This document shows positions 28,589-37,691 of a stretch of 64,000 nt of DNA, piece by piece (the first letter of the stretch is position 1; every line of letters starts with the position of its first letter). The notes under the pieces were generated by a model. That model searched no databases. It saw nothing but the letters and a program-made list of their open reading frames with translations, and was not told where the DNA came from. A program made the position numbers and the translations under genes. The DNA comes from Kineosporia succinea (lineage in GTDB: Bacteria; Actinomycetota; Actinomycetes; Actinomycetales; Kineosporiaceae), in the NCBI RefSeq assembly GCF_030811555.1, contig NZ_JAUSQZ010000001.1, positions 4,709,241 through 4,773,240 on the forward strand, given 5' to 3'.

Positions 28589-29694
28589 GTGCTGATCGTG
28601 TTCTGCTCGTCGCCGGCCCCGCCACCGGTGGGGTCGCGGGGCACGTCGCCGGGCTGGCGTCCGGCCTGGCCGGGCTGGGTTGGGACGTGACGGTGTTCAC
28701 GAGCCCGGTCACGGCGACCCGGCTGCCGGCGGCGGGCACGACTCTCGAGGTGGTGCCGGCCTGGCCGACCGGGCGGCACAACCTGAAGCCGGCGCTGCGC
28801 ACCCTGCGGTCGCTGGTCAAGGGGGCCTCGGTGGTGCACGCGCACGGTCACCAGGCCGGGCTGCTGACGGTGCTGGCTGCGGCCACGCTGCGCGACGGTG
28901 CGCCGCCGGTGGTCGTGACCTGGCACAACGCGGTGCTCGGGGGAGGGGCCAGGCGGCAGGCGCAGGCGCTGGCCGAGCTGGCCCAGGCGCGGCGGGCCGA
29001 TCTGGTCACGGGGGCGTCGTCGGACCTGGTGGCGCGGGCCCGCGAACTGGGGGCGAAGAACCCGGTCCTGACCATCGTGTCGGCGGAGGCGACGGTTCCC
29101 CCGGAGCCCACCGACGCGTCCACCATCGAGCTCGACGCCCTGCTGGAGCCGCGCCGCGGGCCCCTGGTGCTCACCGTGTCGCGGATCGCGCCCCAGAAGC
29201 GCCTGGACGTGCTGGTGGACGCGGCGGCGCTGGTCGCCGCCGAGGTGCTCGGGGTGCGCTGGGTGGTGGCCGGTGACGGTGACCCGGAACTGCTCGAGGA
29301 GCTGGAGCGGCGACGCAACCGGATGAACGCGCCGGTGACCTTCCTGGGGCGCCGGGAGGACGTGCCGGCGCTGCTGGCCCGGGCGGACGTGTTCGCGCTG
29401 TCCAGCGACTGGGAGGCGCGTCCCCTGGCGGTGCAGGAGGCGATGGCGGCGGGGGTACCGGTGGTGGCCACCGGGGTCGGTGGAGTGCCGGACCTGCTGG
29501 CGGACGCGGGGGAGCTGGTCGAGGCGGGAGACGCGGCGGCGTTGGCGGCCGGGGTGGTGAGACTGCTGAAAGACCCCGCGCGGGCGGCCGATCTGGTCGA
29601 GAGGGCCCGAGGCCGGATCACGTCGCTGCCCGGCGAGGACGAGGTCACCCAGGGTTGGTCGGAGCGCTACCGGCGGTTGATCTCGGCACCCTAG
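28585..29694 (+). CDS. GT4-family glycosyltransferase
   Basis: A 369-residue GT-B enzyme. The N-terminal domain has a GGVAGHVAGLASGLAGLG glycine loop (about 13-30), VVHAHGHQAG near residue 84, and the C-terminal nucleotide-sugar domain has SRIAPQKRLDVLV (about 200), FLGRREDVP and the E-x7-E motif in ARPLAVQEAMAAGVPVVAT (about 278-296). GDP- or UDP-sugar specificity cannot be read. GTG 28585 overlaps the flippase stop (AGGAGG is 11 bases upstream), so the flippase and this transferase are co-expressed and may act on the same lipid-linked glycan. Confidence 0.85.
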   Translation: MSADRVLLVAGPATGGVAGHVAGLASGLAGLGWDVTVFTSPVTATRLPAAGTTLEVVPAWPTGRHNLKPALRTLRSLVKGASVVHAHGHQAGLLTVLAAATLRDGAPPVVVTWHNAVLGGGARRQAQALAELAQARRADLVTGASSDLVARARELGAKNPVLTIVSAEATVPPEPTDASTIELDALLEPRRGPLVLTVSRIAPQKRLDVLVDAAALVAAEVLGVRWVVAGDGDPELLEELERRRNRMNAPVTFLGRREDVPALLARADVFALSSDWEARPLAVQEAMAAGVPVVATGVGGVPDLLADAGELVEAGDAAALAAGVVRLLKDPARAADLVERARGRITSLPGEDEVTQGWSERYRRLISAP

Positions 29695-29787
29695 TGACGT
29701 AAATCCCGTACTGATATTCGGGTGCTTCCCGGCGAACCGGGCGGGTGGGGCCACGGGGCCCTCCAGACACTGATAGCTTGAGAGCCC

Positions 29788-31491
29788 GTGGCCCAGCGGA
29801 TACCAGAAAACACCAAGCAGATCTTCGTCACGGGTGGCGTCGCCTCTTCTCTCGGTAAGGGGCTGTCGGCGTCCAGCCTGGGCCACCTTCTCCGGGCCCG
29901 TGGACTTCGCGTCGCGATGCAGAAGCTCGACCCGTACCTGAACGTCGACCCCGGCACGATGAACCCGTTCCAGCACGGTGAAGTCTTCGTGACCGACGAC
30001 GGGGCCGAGACCGACCTGGACATCGGTCATTACGAGCGGTTCCTCGACGTGAACTTCAACCAGTCGGCCAACGTCACCACCGGCCAGGTCTACTCGGCGG
30101 TGATCGCCAAGGAGCGCCGCGGCGAGTACCTCGGTGACACCGTGCAGGTCATCCCGCACATCACCGACGAGATCAAGGCCCGGATGCGGGCGCAGGCCGA
30201 CGTGGCCGACGTGATCATCACCGAGATCGGTGGCACGGTCGGCGACATCGAGTCGCTGCCGTTCCTCGAGGCGGCCCGTCAGGTGCGCCGTGACGTCGGC
30301 CGCGAGAACGTGCTGTTCATCCACGTCTCGCTGGTGCCGTACCTGGCGCCCAGCGGCGAGCTGAAGACGAAGCCGACCCAGCACTCGGTGGCGGCGCTGC
30401 GCAACATCGGCATCCAGCCCGACGCGCTGATCTGCCGCTCCGACCGCGACATCCCCGAGGACATGAAGCGCAAGCTCGCCCTCACCTGCGATGTCGACCA
30501 GGAGGCCGTGATCAACTGCGCCGACGCGCCGTCGATCTACGACATCCCGAAGGTGCTGCACTCGGAGGGCCTCGACGCGTTCGTCGTGCGTCGTCTGGGG
30601 CTGTCGTTCCGGGACGTGGAGTGGGACGACTGGAACGAGCTGCTGCGCCGGGTGCACCAGCCGCGGCACGAGATCGAGCTCGCGCTGGTCGGCAAGTACA
30701 TCGACCTGCCCGACGCCTACCTGTCGGTGACCGAGGCGCTGCGCGCCGGTGGTTTCGACCAGGACGCCAAGGTCAAGATCCGCTGGGTCGCCTCCGACTC
30801 CTGCGAGACGCCGAAGGGTGCCGCGAAGGCGCTGCGCGGGGTCGACGCGATCTGCGTGCCGGGTGGTTTCGGGGTGCGGGGGATCGAGGGCAAGCTCGGT
30901 GCTCTCCGGTTCGCACGGGAGAACCAGATCCCCACGCTGGGGCTGTGTCTCGGCCTGCAGTGCATGGTGATCGAGTACGCCCGCAACGTGGCCGGCCTGC
31001 CGGGCGCGAGCTCGACCGAGTTCGAGCCGGAGACCGGGTTCCCGGTCATCGCGACGATGGACGAGCAGAAGGACATCGTCTCGGGCGAGGGCGACATGGG
31101 CGGCACGATGCGCCTGGGGGCGTACCCGGCGGTGCTGGCCGAGGGCAGCATCGTGCGTGACGTCTACGGCAGCGCGAAGGTCTCCGAGCGGCACCGTCAC
31201 CGTTACGAGGTCAACAACAACTACCTCAAGCAGCTTGAGGACGCGGGGATCTCGTTCTCGGGGATGTCTCCCGACCGGTCGCTGGTCGAGTTCGTGGAGC
31301 TGCCGCGCGAGGTGCACCCGTACTACGTGGGCACCCAGGCGCACCCGGAGTTCAAGAGCCGCCCGGACAAGGCGCACCCGCTGTTCGCCGGTCTGATCGC
31401 CGCCGCCGTGGACCGGCAGCGGGGCGAGAAGCTGGTGGACGTCGAGCCGCCGCACGTGGTTTCGGACGACGCGGCCCCGGTGACGGCGTGA
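29788..31491 (+). CDS. pyrG: CTP synthase
   Basis: Makes CTP from UTP, ATP and glutamine. The amidoligase domain opens with [21 protein letters not shown] (residues 11-31), and the class-I glutamine amidotransferase domain holds the nucleophile in [10 protein letters not shown] (about 383-392) and the [13 protein letters not shown] segment with the catalytic His and Glu. 567 residues is normal. TAGCTT lies 8 bases before GTG 29788, so the transcript may be leaderless. It overlaps the NUDIX gene, as in Mycobacterium (Rv1699-Rv1700). Confidence 0.96.
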   Translation: MAQRIPENTKQIFVTGGVASSLGKGLSASSLGHLLRARGLRVAMQKLDPYLNVDPGTMNPFQHGEVFVTDDGAETDLDIGHYERFLDVNFNQSANVTTGQVYSAVIAKERRGEYLGDTVQVIPHITDEIKARMRAQADVADVIITEIGGTVGDIESLPFLEAARQVRRDVGRENVLFIHVSLVPYLAPSGELKTKPTQHSVAALRNIGIQPDALICRSDRDIPEDMKRKLALTCDVDQEAVINCADAPSIYDIPKVLHSEGLDAFVVRRLGLSFRDVEWDDWNELLRRVHQPRHEIELALVGKYIDLPDAYLSVTEALRAGGFDQDAKVKIRWVASDSCETPKGAAKALRGVDAICVPGGFGVRGIEGKLGALRFARENQIPTLGLCLGLQCMVIEYARNVAGLPGASSTEFEPETGFPVIATMDEQKDIVSGEGDMGGTMRLGAYPAVLAEGSIVRDVYGSAKVSERHRHRYEVNNNYLKQLEDAGISFSGMSPDRSLVEFVELPREVHPYYVGTQAHPEFKSRPDKAHPLFAGLIAAAVDRQRGEKLVDVEPPHVVSDDAAPVTA

Positions 31492-32126
31492 CGTCCGACG
31501 GGCTGGAGGACTTCGTCGCCGAGCGGCCGGTGCTCGCACACGATGTGGTGCACGAGGGGTACATCTGGAACATCGTGCGTGACAAGGTCGACCTCGGTGA
31601 GGGCGGCCAGGTCACCCGGGAACTGATGGACCACCCGGGAGCCGTGACGGTGCTGGCGCTCGACGAGTCCGACCGGGTGCTGATGATCCGGCAGTACCGG
31701 CACCCCGTCGGCATGGAGCTGTGGGAGCTGCCCGCGGGGTTGCTCGACGTGCCGGGGGAGAACCCGGTCGAGGCGGCGAAGCGGGAGTTGCTGGAAGAGG
31801 CCGACCTTCGGGCCTCGGAGTGGTCGCTGCTGGCCGAGTGGTTCAACTCGCCCGGGGGCAGCAACGAGGCGCTGCGCTGCTACCTGGCGCGAGGGATCTC
31901 CGAGGTGCCCGAGGCCGAGAGGTACCAGCGGGGTGAGGAAGAGCTGAACATGCCCACCCGCTGGGTCCCGCTGGACGAGGCCCGCGACGCGGTGCTGGCC
32001 GGGAAGATCCACAACCCGGGGGCCGTGATCGGGATCCTGGCCGCGGTGGCCGCGCGGGACGCGGGCTGGAAGACGCTGCGGCCCGCGGACGCTCCCTGGC
32101 CGGCGCACCGGCACTACCGGCACTGA
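31488..32126 (+). CDS. NUDIX hydrolase (ADP-ribose pyrophosphatase type)
   Basis: A 212-residue hydrolase that likely cleaves ADP-ribose to AMP and ribose-5-phosphate. The Nudix box is [20 protein letters not shown] (about 85-104) with the one-residue insertion common in ADP-ribose pyrophosphatases; the usual Gly after the REXXEE core is replaced by Asp. GTG 31488 overlaps the pyrG stop. A strong terminator closes the pyrG-NUDIX unit. Confidence 0.9.
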   Translation: MTSDGLEDFVAERPVLAHDVVHEGYIWNIVRDKVDLGEGGQVTRELMDHPGAVTVLALDESDRVLMIRQYRHPVGMELWELPAGLLDVPGENPVEAAKRELLEEADLRASEWSLLAEWFNSPGGSNEALRCYLARGISEVPEAERYQRGEEELNMPTRWVPLDEARDAVLAGKIHNPGAVIGILAAVAARDAGWKTLRPADAPWPAHRHYRH

Positions 32127-32151
32127 CGTCCGGCTGATCCTGGCTGTGGGT

Positions 32152-32190
32152 GACCACCCGTCGGCACCGCATTGGTGCCGACGGGTGGTC
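32152..32190 (+). terminator. Terminator after the NUDIX gene
   Basis: A perfect 17-bp stem (GACCACCCGTCGGCACC) with loop GCATT, followed by TTCG. Placed 26 bases after the NUDIX stop. Confidence 0.8.
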
Positions 32191-32240
32191 TTCGCCGTTT
32201 CGGGGGTGGTCGCCGGCGCGCCTCGTTCGGCGCAGGGCCC

Positions 32241-32246
32241 TACGTT
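32241..32246 (+). promoter_or_regulatory. -10 element of a leaderless hydrolase transcript
   Basis: TACGTT ends 6 bases before ATG 32253 and no ribosome binding site is present; the same layout as at 4601 and 5315. Confidence 0.45.
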
Positions 32247-32252
32247 GGGTGC

Positions 32253-33131
32253 ATGCGGCGATACACGCGGACAGGTCTGAGCTTCGACGTACGGGACAGC
32301 GGACCGGACAACGGCATTCCCGTCATCCTGCTGCACGGTTTCCCGCAGACCTCCACCTGCTGGGCGAAGGTGGAACCGCTGCTGCACTCCCACGGCATCC
32401 GCACGATTGCGCCCGACCAGCGCGGCTATTCGCCCGGCGCGCGTCCGCTGCAGCGCAAGCGGTATGCCACGGCCGAATTGATGGACGACGTGGTCGCCCT
32501 CCTGGAGTCCGTCGGCCACCGCACGGCGCACCTGGTCGGGCACGACTGGGGCGGGGCACTGGCGTGGTCGCTGGCCGGTCGGCACGCGGACAGGTTCCGT
32601 TCGGTCACGGTGCTCTCGACGCCGCACCCGGCCGCGATGTCGAAGGCCTGGACGTCCAGCTCGCAGGCCCTGAAGTCCTGGTACATGGGCGCTTTCCAGA
32701 TTCCGTACGGCCCGGAGGCGCTGCTGCGCAGTGACCGTTTCCAGCAGGAGCTGATGCGCTCGGGCCTGCCCGAGCCCCTGGCCCGGCGCGACGCCCGGCG
32801 TCTGCGCCAGCCGAACGCCGCCACCGGCGCCCTGAACTGGTACCGCGGTATCCCGTACTCGGGTGGGACCCCGGCCGGGGTCGCGAAGCTCCCCGTCACC
32901 TATGTCTGGGGCGCCCAGGACCCGTTCCTCGGCCGCGCCGCCGCCGAGGCCTCGGCCCAGCACATCGACGCGAACTACCGCAACGACTACCGTTTCGTGG
33001 AGCTGGACGCCGGACACTGGCTCCCCGAGACCAACCCCGACCAGGTGGCCCAGGCCATCGTCGGACGGGTACAGGGCACCGAAGGCTCCGGCCGCACCCG
33101 CCGCCCGGTGCCGCACACCCACGACGACTGA
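32253..33131 (+). CDS. Alpha/beta hydrolase, epoxide-hydrolase-like
   Basis: A 292-residue alpha/beta-hydrolase. The oxyanion region is LLHGFPQTSTCW (about 26-37), the nucleophile elbow is LVGHDWGGALAW (about 92-103, nucleophile Asp as in epoxide hydrolases and haloalkane dehalogenases), and the catalytic His is in DAGHWLPETNP near residue 254. The substrate cannot be told. ATG 32253 is preferred to the in-frame start at 32172 because that one lies in the terminator. It appears monocistronic. Confidence 0.87.
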   Translation: MRRYTRTGLSFDVRDSGPDNGIPVILLHGFPQTSTCWAKVEPLLHSHGIRTIAPDQRGYSPGARPLQRKRYATAELMDDVVALLESVGHRTAHLVGHDWGGALAWSLAGRHADRFRSVTVLSTPHPAAMSKAWTSSSQALKSWYMGAFQIPYGPEALLRSDRFQQELMRSGLPEPLARRDARRLRQPNAATGALNWYRGIPYSGGTPAGVAKLPVTYVWGAQDPFLGRAAAEASAQHIDANYRNDYRFVELDAGHWLPETNPDQVAQAIVGRVQGTEGSGRTRRPVPHTHDD

Positions 33132-33187
33132 CGACCGCCCCAGCCCGCGGCACCCAGAGCCACCCTCGCCCCGGCGCCAGTTCCGAG

Positions 33188-33442
33188 CCGCAGCGCCCCG
33201 AGGTCGCATCCGCGTCCCACACCGGCGCCGATCCGGAGCCGCAGGGCCCGGAGGTCGCGTCTGCGTTCGACGCGGGCGCCTGCTCCGAGCCGCAGCGCGC
33301 CGGGGTCGCGTCCGCGTTCCACGCCGGCGCCGATTCGGAGCCGCAGCGCGCCGGGGTCGCGTCCGCGTTCCGCGCCGGCGCCGATTCGGAGCCGCCGGGC
33401 CCCGGGGGCCCATCCGCGTCCCACACCGGCGCCAACTCCGAA
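33188..33442 (+). repeat. 51-bp tandem repeat, five units
   Basis: Five adjacent 51-bp units beginning CCGCAGCGCGCCGGGGTCGC; units three and four differ at one base. Since 51 is a multiple of three, long frames stay open on both strands, which explains the apparent frames here. Confidence 0.85.
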
Positions 33443-33610
33443 CTGCAGCGCCCTGAGCCTCGCCCTGCCCCAGACCTCACCCCGCCTCGGCTGAAGGCCT
33501 GCCTCTCTCAAGATCGTGCCCTGCTCCAGGCCGCAGTCTTCTCCCAGGGCCGCGGCCTGCCCCGGTATCCGCTGGACGGCGCCGACGTGTGGCGGGCGAC
33601 CGTCGACCGG

Positions 33611-33810
33611 TGCTGGGCTGCCAATCTTCTGCTGGGGTGTCGCCCTGGAGGTGCTGGGCTGTCAACCTTCTGCTGGGGTGTCGCCCTGGAGGTGCTGGGC
33701 TGTCAACCTTCTGCTGGGTTATCGCCCTGGAGGTGCTGGGCCGCCAATCTTCTGCTGGGTTGTCGCCGGGCAGTGCTGATCGTCAACCTCTGCTGGGCCG
33801 CCGCCGACAG
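33611..33810 (+). repeat. 41-bp tandem repeat, four units plus a degenerate fifth
   Basis: Units start at 33611, 33652, 33693 and 33734 with TGCTGGGCTGCCAATCTTCT; a decayed fifth unit starts at about 33774. The length is not a multiple of three, so the array is non-coding. Likely variable in copy number between strains. Confidence 0.85.
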
Positions 33811-33887
33811 ATGCCAGGCGAATGAGGCCGAGCCTCATCCGATCAGGCGTGCCCATCCGCGACTCTTCACCCCGCGCGGAAGATCCT

Positions 33888-33919
33888 GCTGCTTTCGATT
33901 ATCGATAGTCGAAAGCAGC
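33888..33919. promoter_or_regulatory. 32-bp near-perfect palindrome
   Basis: GCTGCTTTCGA and TCGAAAGCAGC flank a central TATCGATA; only the pair next to the centre breaks the symmetry. It could be an operator, a bidirectional terminator or a recombination site. It is AT-richer than its surroundings. Confidence 0.5.
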
Positions 33920-34034
33920 ACACTCGCGCTCTCCACCCCAGAAGTGCGGTCTTGGTCGATGGCGCGCTGGAGTCGGATTGCGAGACGGCCTCGGATGGAC
34001 CCGCGTCCTTCGTAAGAGCTCGAGCACCTGGCGT

Positions 34035-34195
34035 GACCTGTGCCCTGGTGACCGCGCAGCTGGTGGCACCCGGCGACACCCGGTGGTAGTTGGCAGCGCC
34101 CGGCAGCGCCCAGCAGCGCCCGGCGGCACCTGGATGCACCTGGTGGCACCCGGCACCTGGTGGCACCCGGCACCTGGTGGCACTCCGCATTCGCG
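34035..34195 (+). repeat. GGTGGCACC-type simple repeat
   Basis: Imperfect runs of GGTGGCACCCGGCACCT and GCAGCGCCC units. No coding evidence. Confidence 0.6.
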
Positions 34196-34264
34196 GGGGC
34201 CTACCCGGCTCACGGCACGGTGTGTCCCGAAGGGTCTGGTGTGCGTGAGACCCGGCGAGTGGGG

Positions 34265-34873
34265 CTACTTCAGGCCGGCGGAGCGCAGTTCCAGCTGGGC
34301 CAGGCGGGCCACCACCTCGGGATCGCCGGTGCGCCAGCCTTCGAGCGGGTCGTCGGCGATCTTCAGGAGCTTGGGCATGGGGCGGTTCGCGAGGGCGCGC
34401 AGGGCCAGGAGGTCGGCGCCCCCGTCGGTGCGGGCCAGTTCGGCGGTGGCGCCGGCGCGGCGGGCGAACCGCAGGCGCAGCAGGATCCAGGGGACCACGA
34501 TGGCCAGCACCGGGGGGATCGCCACGGCGAGGGCCAGGAGGATCGCCAGGAACGTGGCCTTCTCGTCGAGGCCGTGGCCGGCGCTCGCGATGTCGCCGGC
34601 GGCCCCGGCCGCCGCGTTCAGGGGCTTGGCCAGGGCGTCTCCGGCCAGGGGGATGTCACCGGCGCTCTTGCCGGCTCCGCTCAGGTTGCTGGAGATGCCG
34701 TTGGCGCCGCTCTCGACGTCGGCGCCCACATCGGCGATCGCGGAGATCGCCGTGTGCACGGCCTTGCCGACGTAGTACCAGGCCACCGCCCACAGCACCA
34801 CGCTCAGGTCGGCGAGCACCTGCACGACGGCGCGGCCGGGGGTGGCCGCATACGGGACGAACCGTGCACTCAT
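34265..34873 (-). CDS. Hypothetical two-TM membrane protein
   Basis: A 202-residue protein with an N-terminal membrane helix (LADLSVVLWAVAWYYVG, about 20-36), a Gly/Ala/Ser-rich middle of about 70 residues, and a second strong helix (FLAILLALAVAIPPVLAIVVPWILL, about 110-134) followed by a basic cytosolic tail. I chose ATG 34873; a GTG at 34894 would add seven residues. No family recognised with certainty. It is divergent from alanine dehydrogenase. Confidence 0.72.
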   Translation of the reverse strand: MSARFVPYAATPGRAVVQVLADLSVVLWAVAWYYVGKAVHTAISAIADVGADVESGANGISSNLSGAGKSAGDIPLAGDALAKPLNAAAGAAGDIASAGHGLDEKATFLAILLALAVAIPPVLAIVVPWILLRLRFARRAGATAELARTDGGADLLALRALANRPMPKLLKIADDPLEGWRTGDPEVVARLAQLELRSAGLK

Positions 34874-35032
34874 GGCAATGATCGAATCACACACCGCCGA
34901 CAGTTTCCGCTCCAGAGCGCTTACCGGGCGCTTTCACTGTCGCGTCACGCGGTGACTGTCGGAGGTCCGTCCTAGAGTGGGCCTCGAAGTCGATCACCAA
35001 CCGGGTCGGGCTGACGAGAGGCGGCTGATCGA

Positions 35033-36148
35033 GTGAGGGTCGGGGTACCGCGCGAGATCAAGAACCACGAGTACCGGGTCGCGATCACCCCTCCCGGGGT
35101 GCACGAGCTGGTCCGGGCCGGGCACGAGGTCCTGATCGAGACGTCGGCGGGAGCCGGGTCGTCGATCTCCGACGCCGACTACGTCGCGGCCGGGGCAGCC
35201 ATCCTGCCCACCGCCGACGAGGTCTGGGCGGCGGCCGATCTGGTGCTCAAGGTGAAGGAGCCGATCGAGGCGGAGTACGGGCGCATGCGCCCGGGGCAGG
35301 TGCTGTTCACGTACCTGCACCTGGCCGCCGACCGCCGGCTCACCGAAGAACTCCTGAAACGCCAGGTCACGGCCATCGCGTACGAGACCGTGCAGCTGCC
35401 GAACCGGGCGCTGCCCCTGCTGGCCCCGATGAGCGAGGTCGCCGGGCGGCTGGCCCCGCAGGTCGGTGCCCACACGCTGATGCGGGCCGAGGGCGGCCGG
35501 GGAATCCTGCTGGGCGGGGTCTCCGGGGTGTACGCGGCCAAGGTCGTCATCCTCGGTGCCGGTGTGGCGGGGGCCAACGCCGCCGCGATCGCGCTGGGCA
35601 TGCAGGCCGAGGTGCTGGTGCTCGACCGCGACATCGAGAAGCTGCGCCAGATGGACCGGATCTACCAGGGCCACCTGCAGACCATCGCCTCGAACTCGCT
35701 CGAGGTCGAGACCGCGATCCGTGATGCCGACCTGGTGGTCGGCGCGGTGCTGGTGGCCGGGGCCAAGGCGCCCAAGCTGATCAGCAACGAGCAGGTGGCA
35801 GGTATGCGTCCGGGCAGCGTGCTGGTCGACATCTCGATCGATCAGGGGGGCTGCTTCGAAGACTCCCGTCCCACCACGCACGACGACCCGACCTACCGGG
35901 TGCACGACTCGGTCTTCTACTGCGTGGCCAACATGCCCGGCGCCGTGCCGCACACCAGCACCTACGCGCTCACCAACGTCACGCTGCCGTACGTCGTCGA
36001 GCTGGCGGGCCGTGACTGGCGCGACGCTCTGCGGGCCGACCCGGCGCTCGCGCTGGGCCTGAACACCTTCGACGGCGCCGTGGTCAACGCCCCGGTCGCG
36101 CAGGCGCACGACATGCCGTTCGTCGCCCTCGCCGAGGTGCTGGCCTGA
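35033..36148 (+). CDS. ald: Alanine dehydrogenase
   Basis: NAD-dependent interconversion of alanine and pyruvate. The 371-residue protein begins MRVGVPREIKNHEYRVAITP (substrate-domain signature 1) and has the NAD-binding glycine pattern VVILGAGVAGANAA (about 169-182) and signature 2 near DQGGCFE. The length is normal for the family. A TAGAGT at 34973 may be part of its promoter, but the -35 box is not evident. The non-coding minisatellite follows directly. Confidence 0.95.
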   Translation: MRVGVPREIKNHEYRVAITPPGVHELVRAGHEVLIETSAGAGSSISDADYVAAGAAILPTADEVWAAADLVLKVKEPIEAEYGRMRPGQVLFTYLHLAADRRLTEELLKRQVTAIAYETVQLPNRALPLLAPMSEVAGRLAPQVGAHTLMRAEGGRGILLGGVSGVYAAKVVILGAGVAGANAAAIALGMQAEVLVLDRDIEKLRQMDRIYQGHLQTIASNSLEVETAIRDADLVVGAVLVAGAKAPKLISNEQVAGMRPGSVLVDISIDQGGCFEDSRPTTHDDPTYRVHDSVFYCVANMPGAVPHTSTYALTNVTLPYVVELAGRDWRDALRADPALALGLNTFDGAVVNAPVAQAHDMPFVALAEVLA

Positions 36149-36229
36149 ATCCGTCCGAGACGTCCGCCCCCCAGGCGCGGCCGTCTGCCCAGAACCAGGG
36201 CGTAGCTCTGCCGGGTGGAGGTTGGCCGG

Positions 36230-36535
36230 ACGGGGCGGGGTCGAGCGGGGCGGGGTCGAGCGGGGCCGGGTCGAGCGGGGCCGGGGCGAGCGGGGTCGTG
36301 CAGGACGGGGTCGTGCAGGACGGGGCTGGGCAGGACCGGGTCGCGCAGGACCGGGTCGCGCAGGACCGGGCCGGGGCGAGCAGGGCCGGGCAGGACGGGG
36401 TCGTGCAGGACCGGGCCGGGTCGAGCGGGGCCGGGCAGGACGGGGTCGTGCAGGACCGGGCCGGGGCGAGCGGGGTCGCGCAGGGCGGGGTCGCGCAGGG
36501 CGGGACCGGGTCGAGCGGGGCCGTGCAGGGTGTCG
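36230..36535 (+). repeat. 15-bp minisatellite between ald and xerD
   Basis: About 20 degenerate 15-bp units (types CGGGTCGCGCAGGAC, CGGGGTCGTGCAGGA and CGGGCCGGGGCGAGC). All six frames stay open, so several false long frames arise, including one fused in frame to xerD. The remaining bases 36,149-36,229 and 36,536-36,553 show no gene. Confidence 0.85.
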
Positions 36536-36553
36536 TCCCGCGGGGTGAGATTC

Positions 36554-37531
36554 GTGTCGGTTGAGGTGACACGCGGGGTAGCGGTCGGGGCCCCGCGGGG
36601 TGAGGTGACGCCGGTCGAGACCGCGTTGGTCGGGTATCTCGACCATCTGGCCGTCGAGCGGGGTCTGGCCGCCAACACCCTCGGGGCCTACCGCCGTGAC
36701 CTGCGGCGCTACGTGGACTTCCTGCTGTCGCACCGGCTCGACGATCCGGCCCGGGTGTCCGAGCGGGACGTCACGAATTTCCTGGCCGCGATCCGCACCG
36801 GCGAAGACGGCTCGGCCGCCCTGAGCGCGAGTTCGGCCGCGCGCACGGTGGTGGCGGTGCGGGGGTTCCACCGGTTCCTGCTGCTGGAAGGGCGCACCAC
36901 TACCGACCCGGCGGGGCAGGTGCAGCCTCCGTCACCGCCCAAGCGCCTGCCCAAGGCGATCAGCCTCGACGCGGTGGAGCGGGTGCTGGCCGCGGCCGGT
37001 CCGCCCGAGACGGCCACCGGGCTGCGCGATCGGGCACTCCTGGAACTGCTGTACGGGTGCGGCGCCCGCATCAGCGAGGCGGTGGGCTGCGCCATCGACG
37101 ATCTCGACCTGCGGTCAGGTCTGGTGCGGCTGCGCGGCAAGGGCGACAAGGAACGCATCGTGCCCATCGGCAGCTACGCCGTCGCGGCGGTCGAGGCCTA
37201 CCTGGTGCGCGGCCGTCCGGAGTTGGCCCAACGGGGCAAGGGCTCTCCGGCGATCTTCCTCAACGCCCGCGGCGGACCCCTGTCCCGCCAGAGCGCCTGG
37301 GCCGTTCTGGCCGGTGCCGCCGACCGCGCCGAGCTCTCCGGAAAGGTGTCTCCGCACACACTTCGGCACTCGTTCGCCACCCACCTGCTCGAGGGTGGCG
37401 CCGACGTCCGCGTGGTGCAGGAGTTGCTCGGACACGCCTCCGTCACCACCACTCAGCTCTACACCCGTGTTACTGCAGACACGCTGCGTGAGGTATATGT
37501 AGCCGCGCACCCCCGAGCACTCAGGGCCTAA
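36554..37531 (+). CDS. xerD: Site-specific tyrosine recombinase XerD
   Basis: Resolves chromosome dimers at dif together with XerC. The 325-residue protein has an N-terminal SAM-like domain ([24 protein letters not shown] trimmed, about 21-44) and a catalytic domain with Arg in [11 protein letters not shown] (about 178), [15 protein letters not shown] (His-x-x-Arg, about 277-291), and [13 protein letters not shown] with the nucleophile Tyr. GTG 36554 is preferred because everything upstream in the frame is minisatellite. In Mycobacterium the same gene follows the pyrG-NUDIX pair. Confidence 0.9.
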   Translation: MSVEVTRGVAVGAPRGEVTPVETALVGYLDHLAVERGLAANTLGAYRRDLRRYVDFLLSHRLDDPARVSERDVTNFLAAIRTGEDGSAALSASSAARTVVAVRGFHRFLLLEGRTTTDPAGQVQPPSPPKRLPKAISLDAVERVLAAAGPPETATGLRDRALLELLYGCGARISEAVGCAIDDLDLRSGLVRLRGKGDKERIVPIGSYAVAAVEAYLVRGRPELAQRGKGSPAIFLNARGGPLSRQSAWAVLAGAADRAELSGKVSPHTLRHSFATHLLEGGADVRVVQELLGHASVTTTQLYTRVTADTLREVYVAAHPRALRA

Positions 37532-37578
37532 CCAGCGCACATAGCGCGGAACTCGGCTTGAGTACCAGACGACGCGCC

Positions 37579-37601
37579 GACTAGCCTCGCGAGGTCTAGT
37601 C
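37579..37601. promoter_or_regulatory. Inverted repeat upstream of parA
   Basis: GACTAGCCTCGCGAGGTCTAGTC is close to a perfect palindrome around CTCGCGAG, about 90 bases before parA. A possible operator or stem. It does not match the parS consensus. Confidence 0.35.
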
Positions 37602-37691
37602 CGGCAACGCGCGAGGATGGACATCGACGATCTGCCCGGTGTCATGTCCCGATGTCGGCCCACCGTCGACTAGCGCAACCGAGGAGACGAC

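Larger units (their letters stand above)
33132..34264 (+). other. 1.1-kb repeat-rich region without a supported gene
   Basis: Between the hydrolase and the minus-strand membrane protein there are several open frames, but none has a ribosome binding site or recognisable homology, and all are shaped by tandem repeats. The listed repeats at 33188, 33611, 33888 and 34035 account for most of it. The region lies between convergently transcribed genes. Confidence 0.6.

Noticed and set aside
27841-31539. A 1,232-codon minus-strand frame over murJ, the glycosyltransferase and pyrG
   Set aside because: It is antisense to three clearly recognised genes and shows shadow composition (His/Arg/Gly).
33188-33810. 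Possible CRISPR array
   Set aside because: The units are contiguous tandem repeats without unique spacers, and no cas gene is present.
36215-36553. N-terminal extension of XerD through the minisatellite
   Set aside because: The extension is only Arg/Gly repeats; normal XerD length and homology begin at GTG 36554.
37579-37601. parS centromere site
   Set aside because: The palindrome does not match the TGTTTCACGTGAAACA type consensus and no parB is present.
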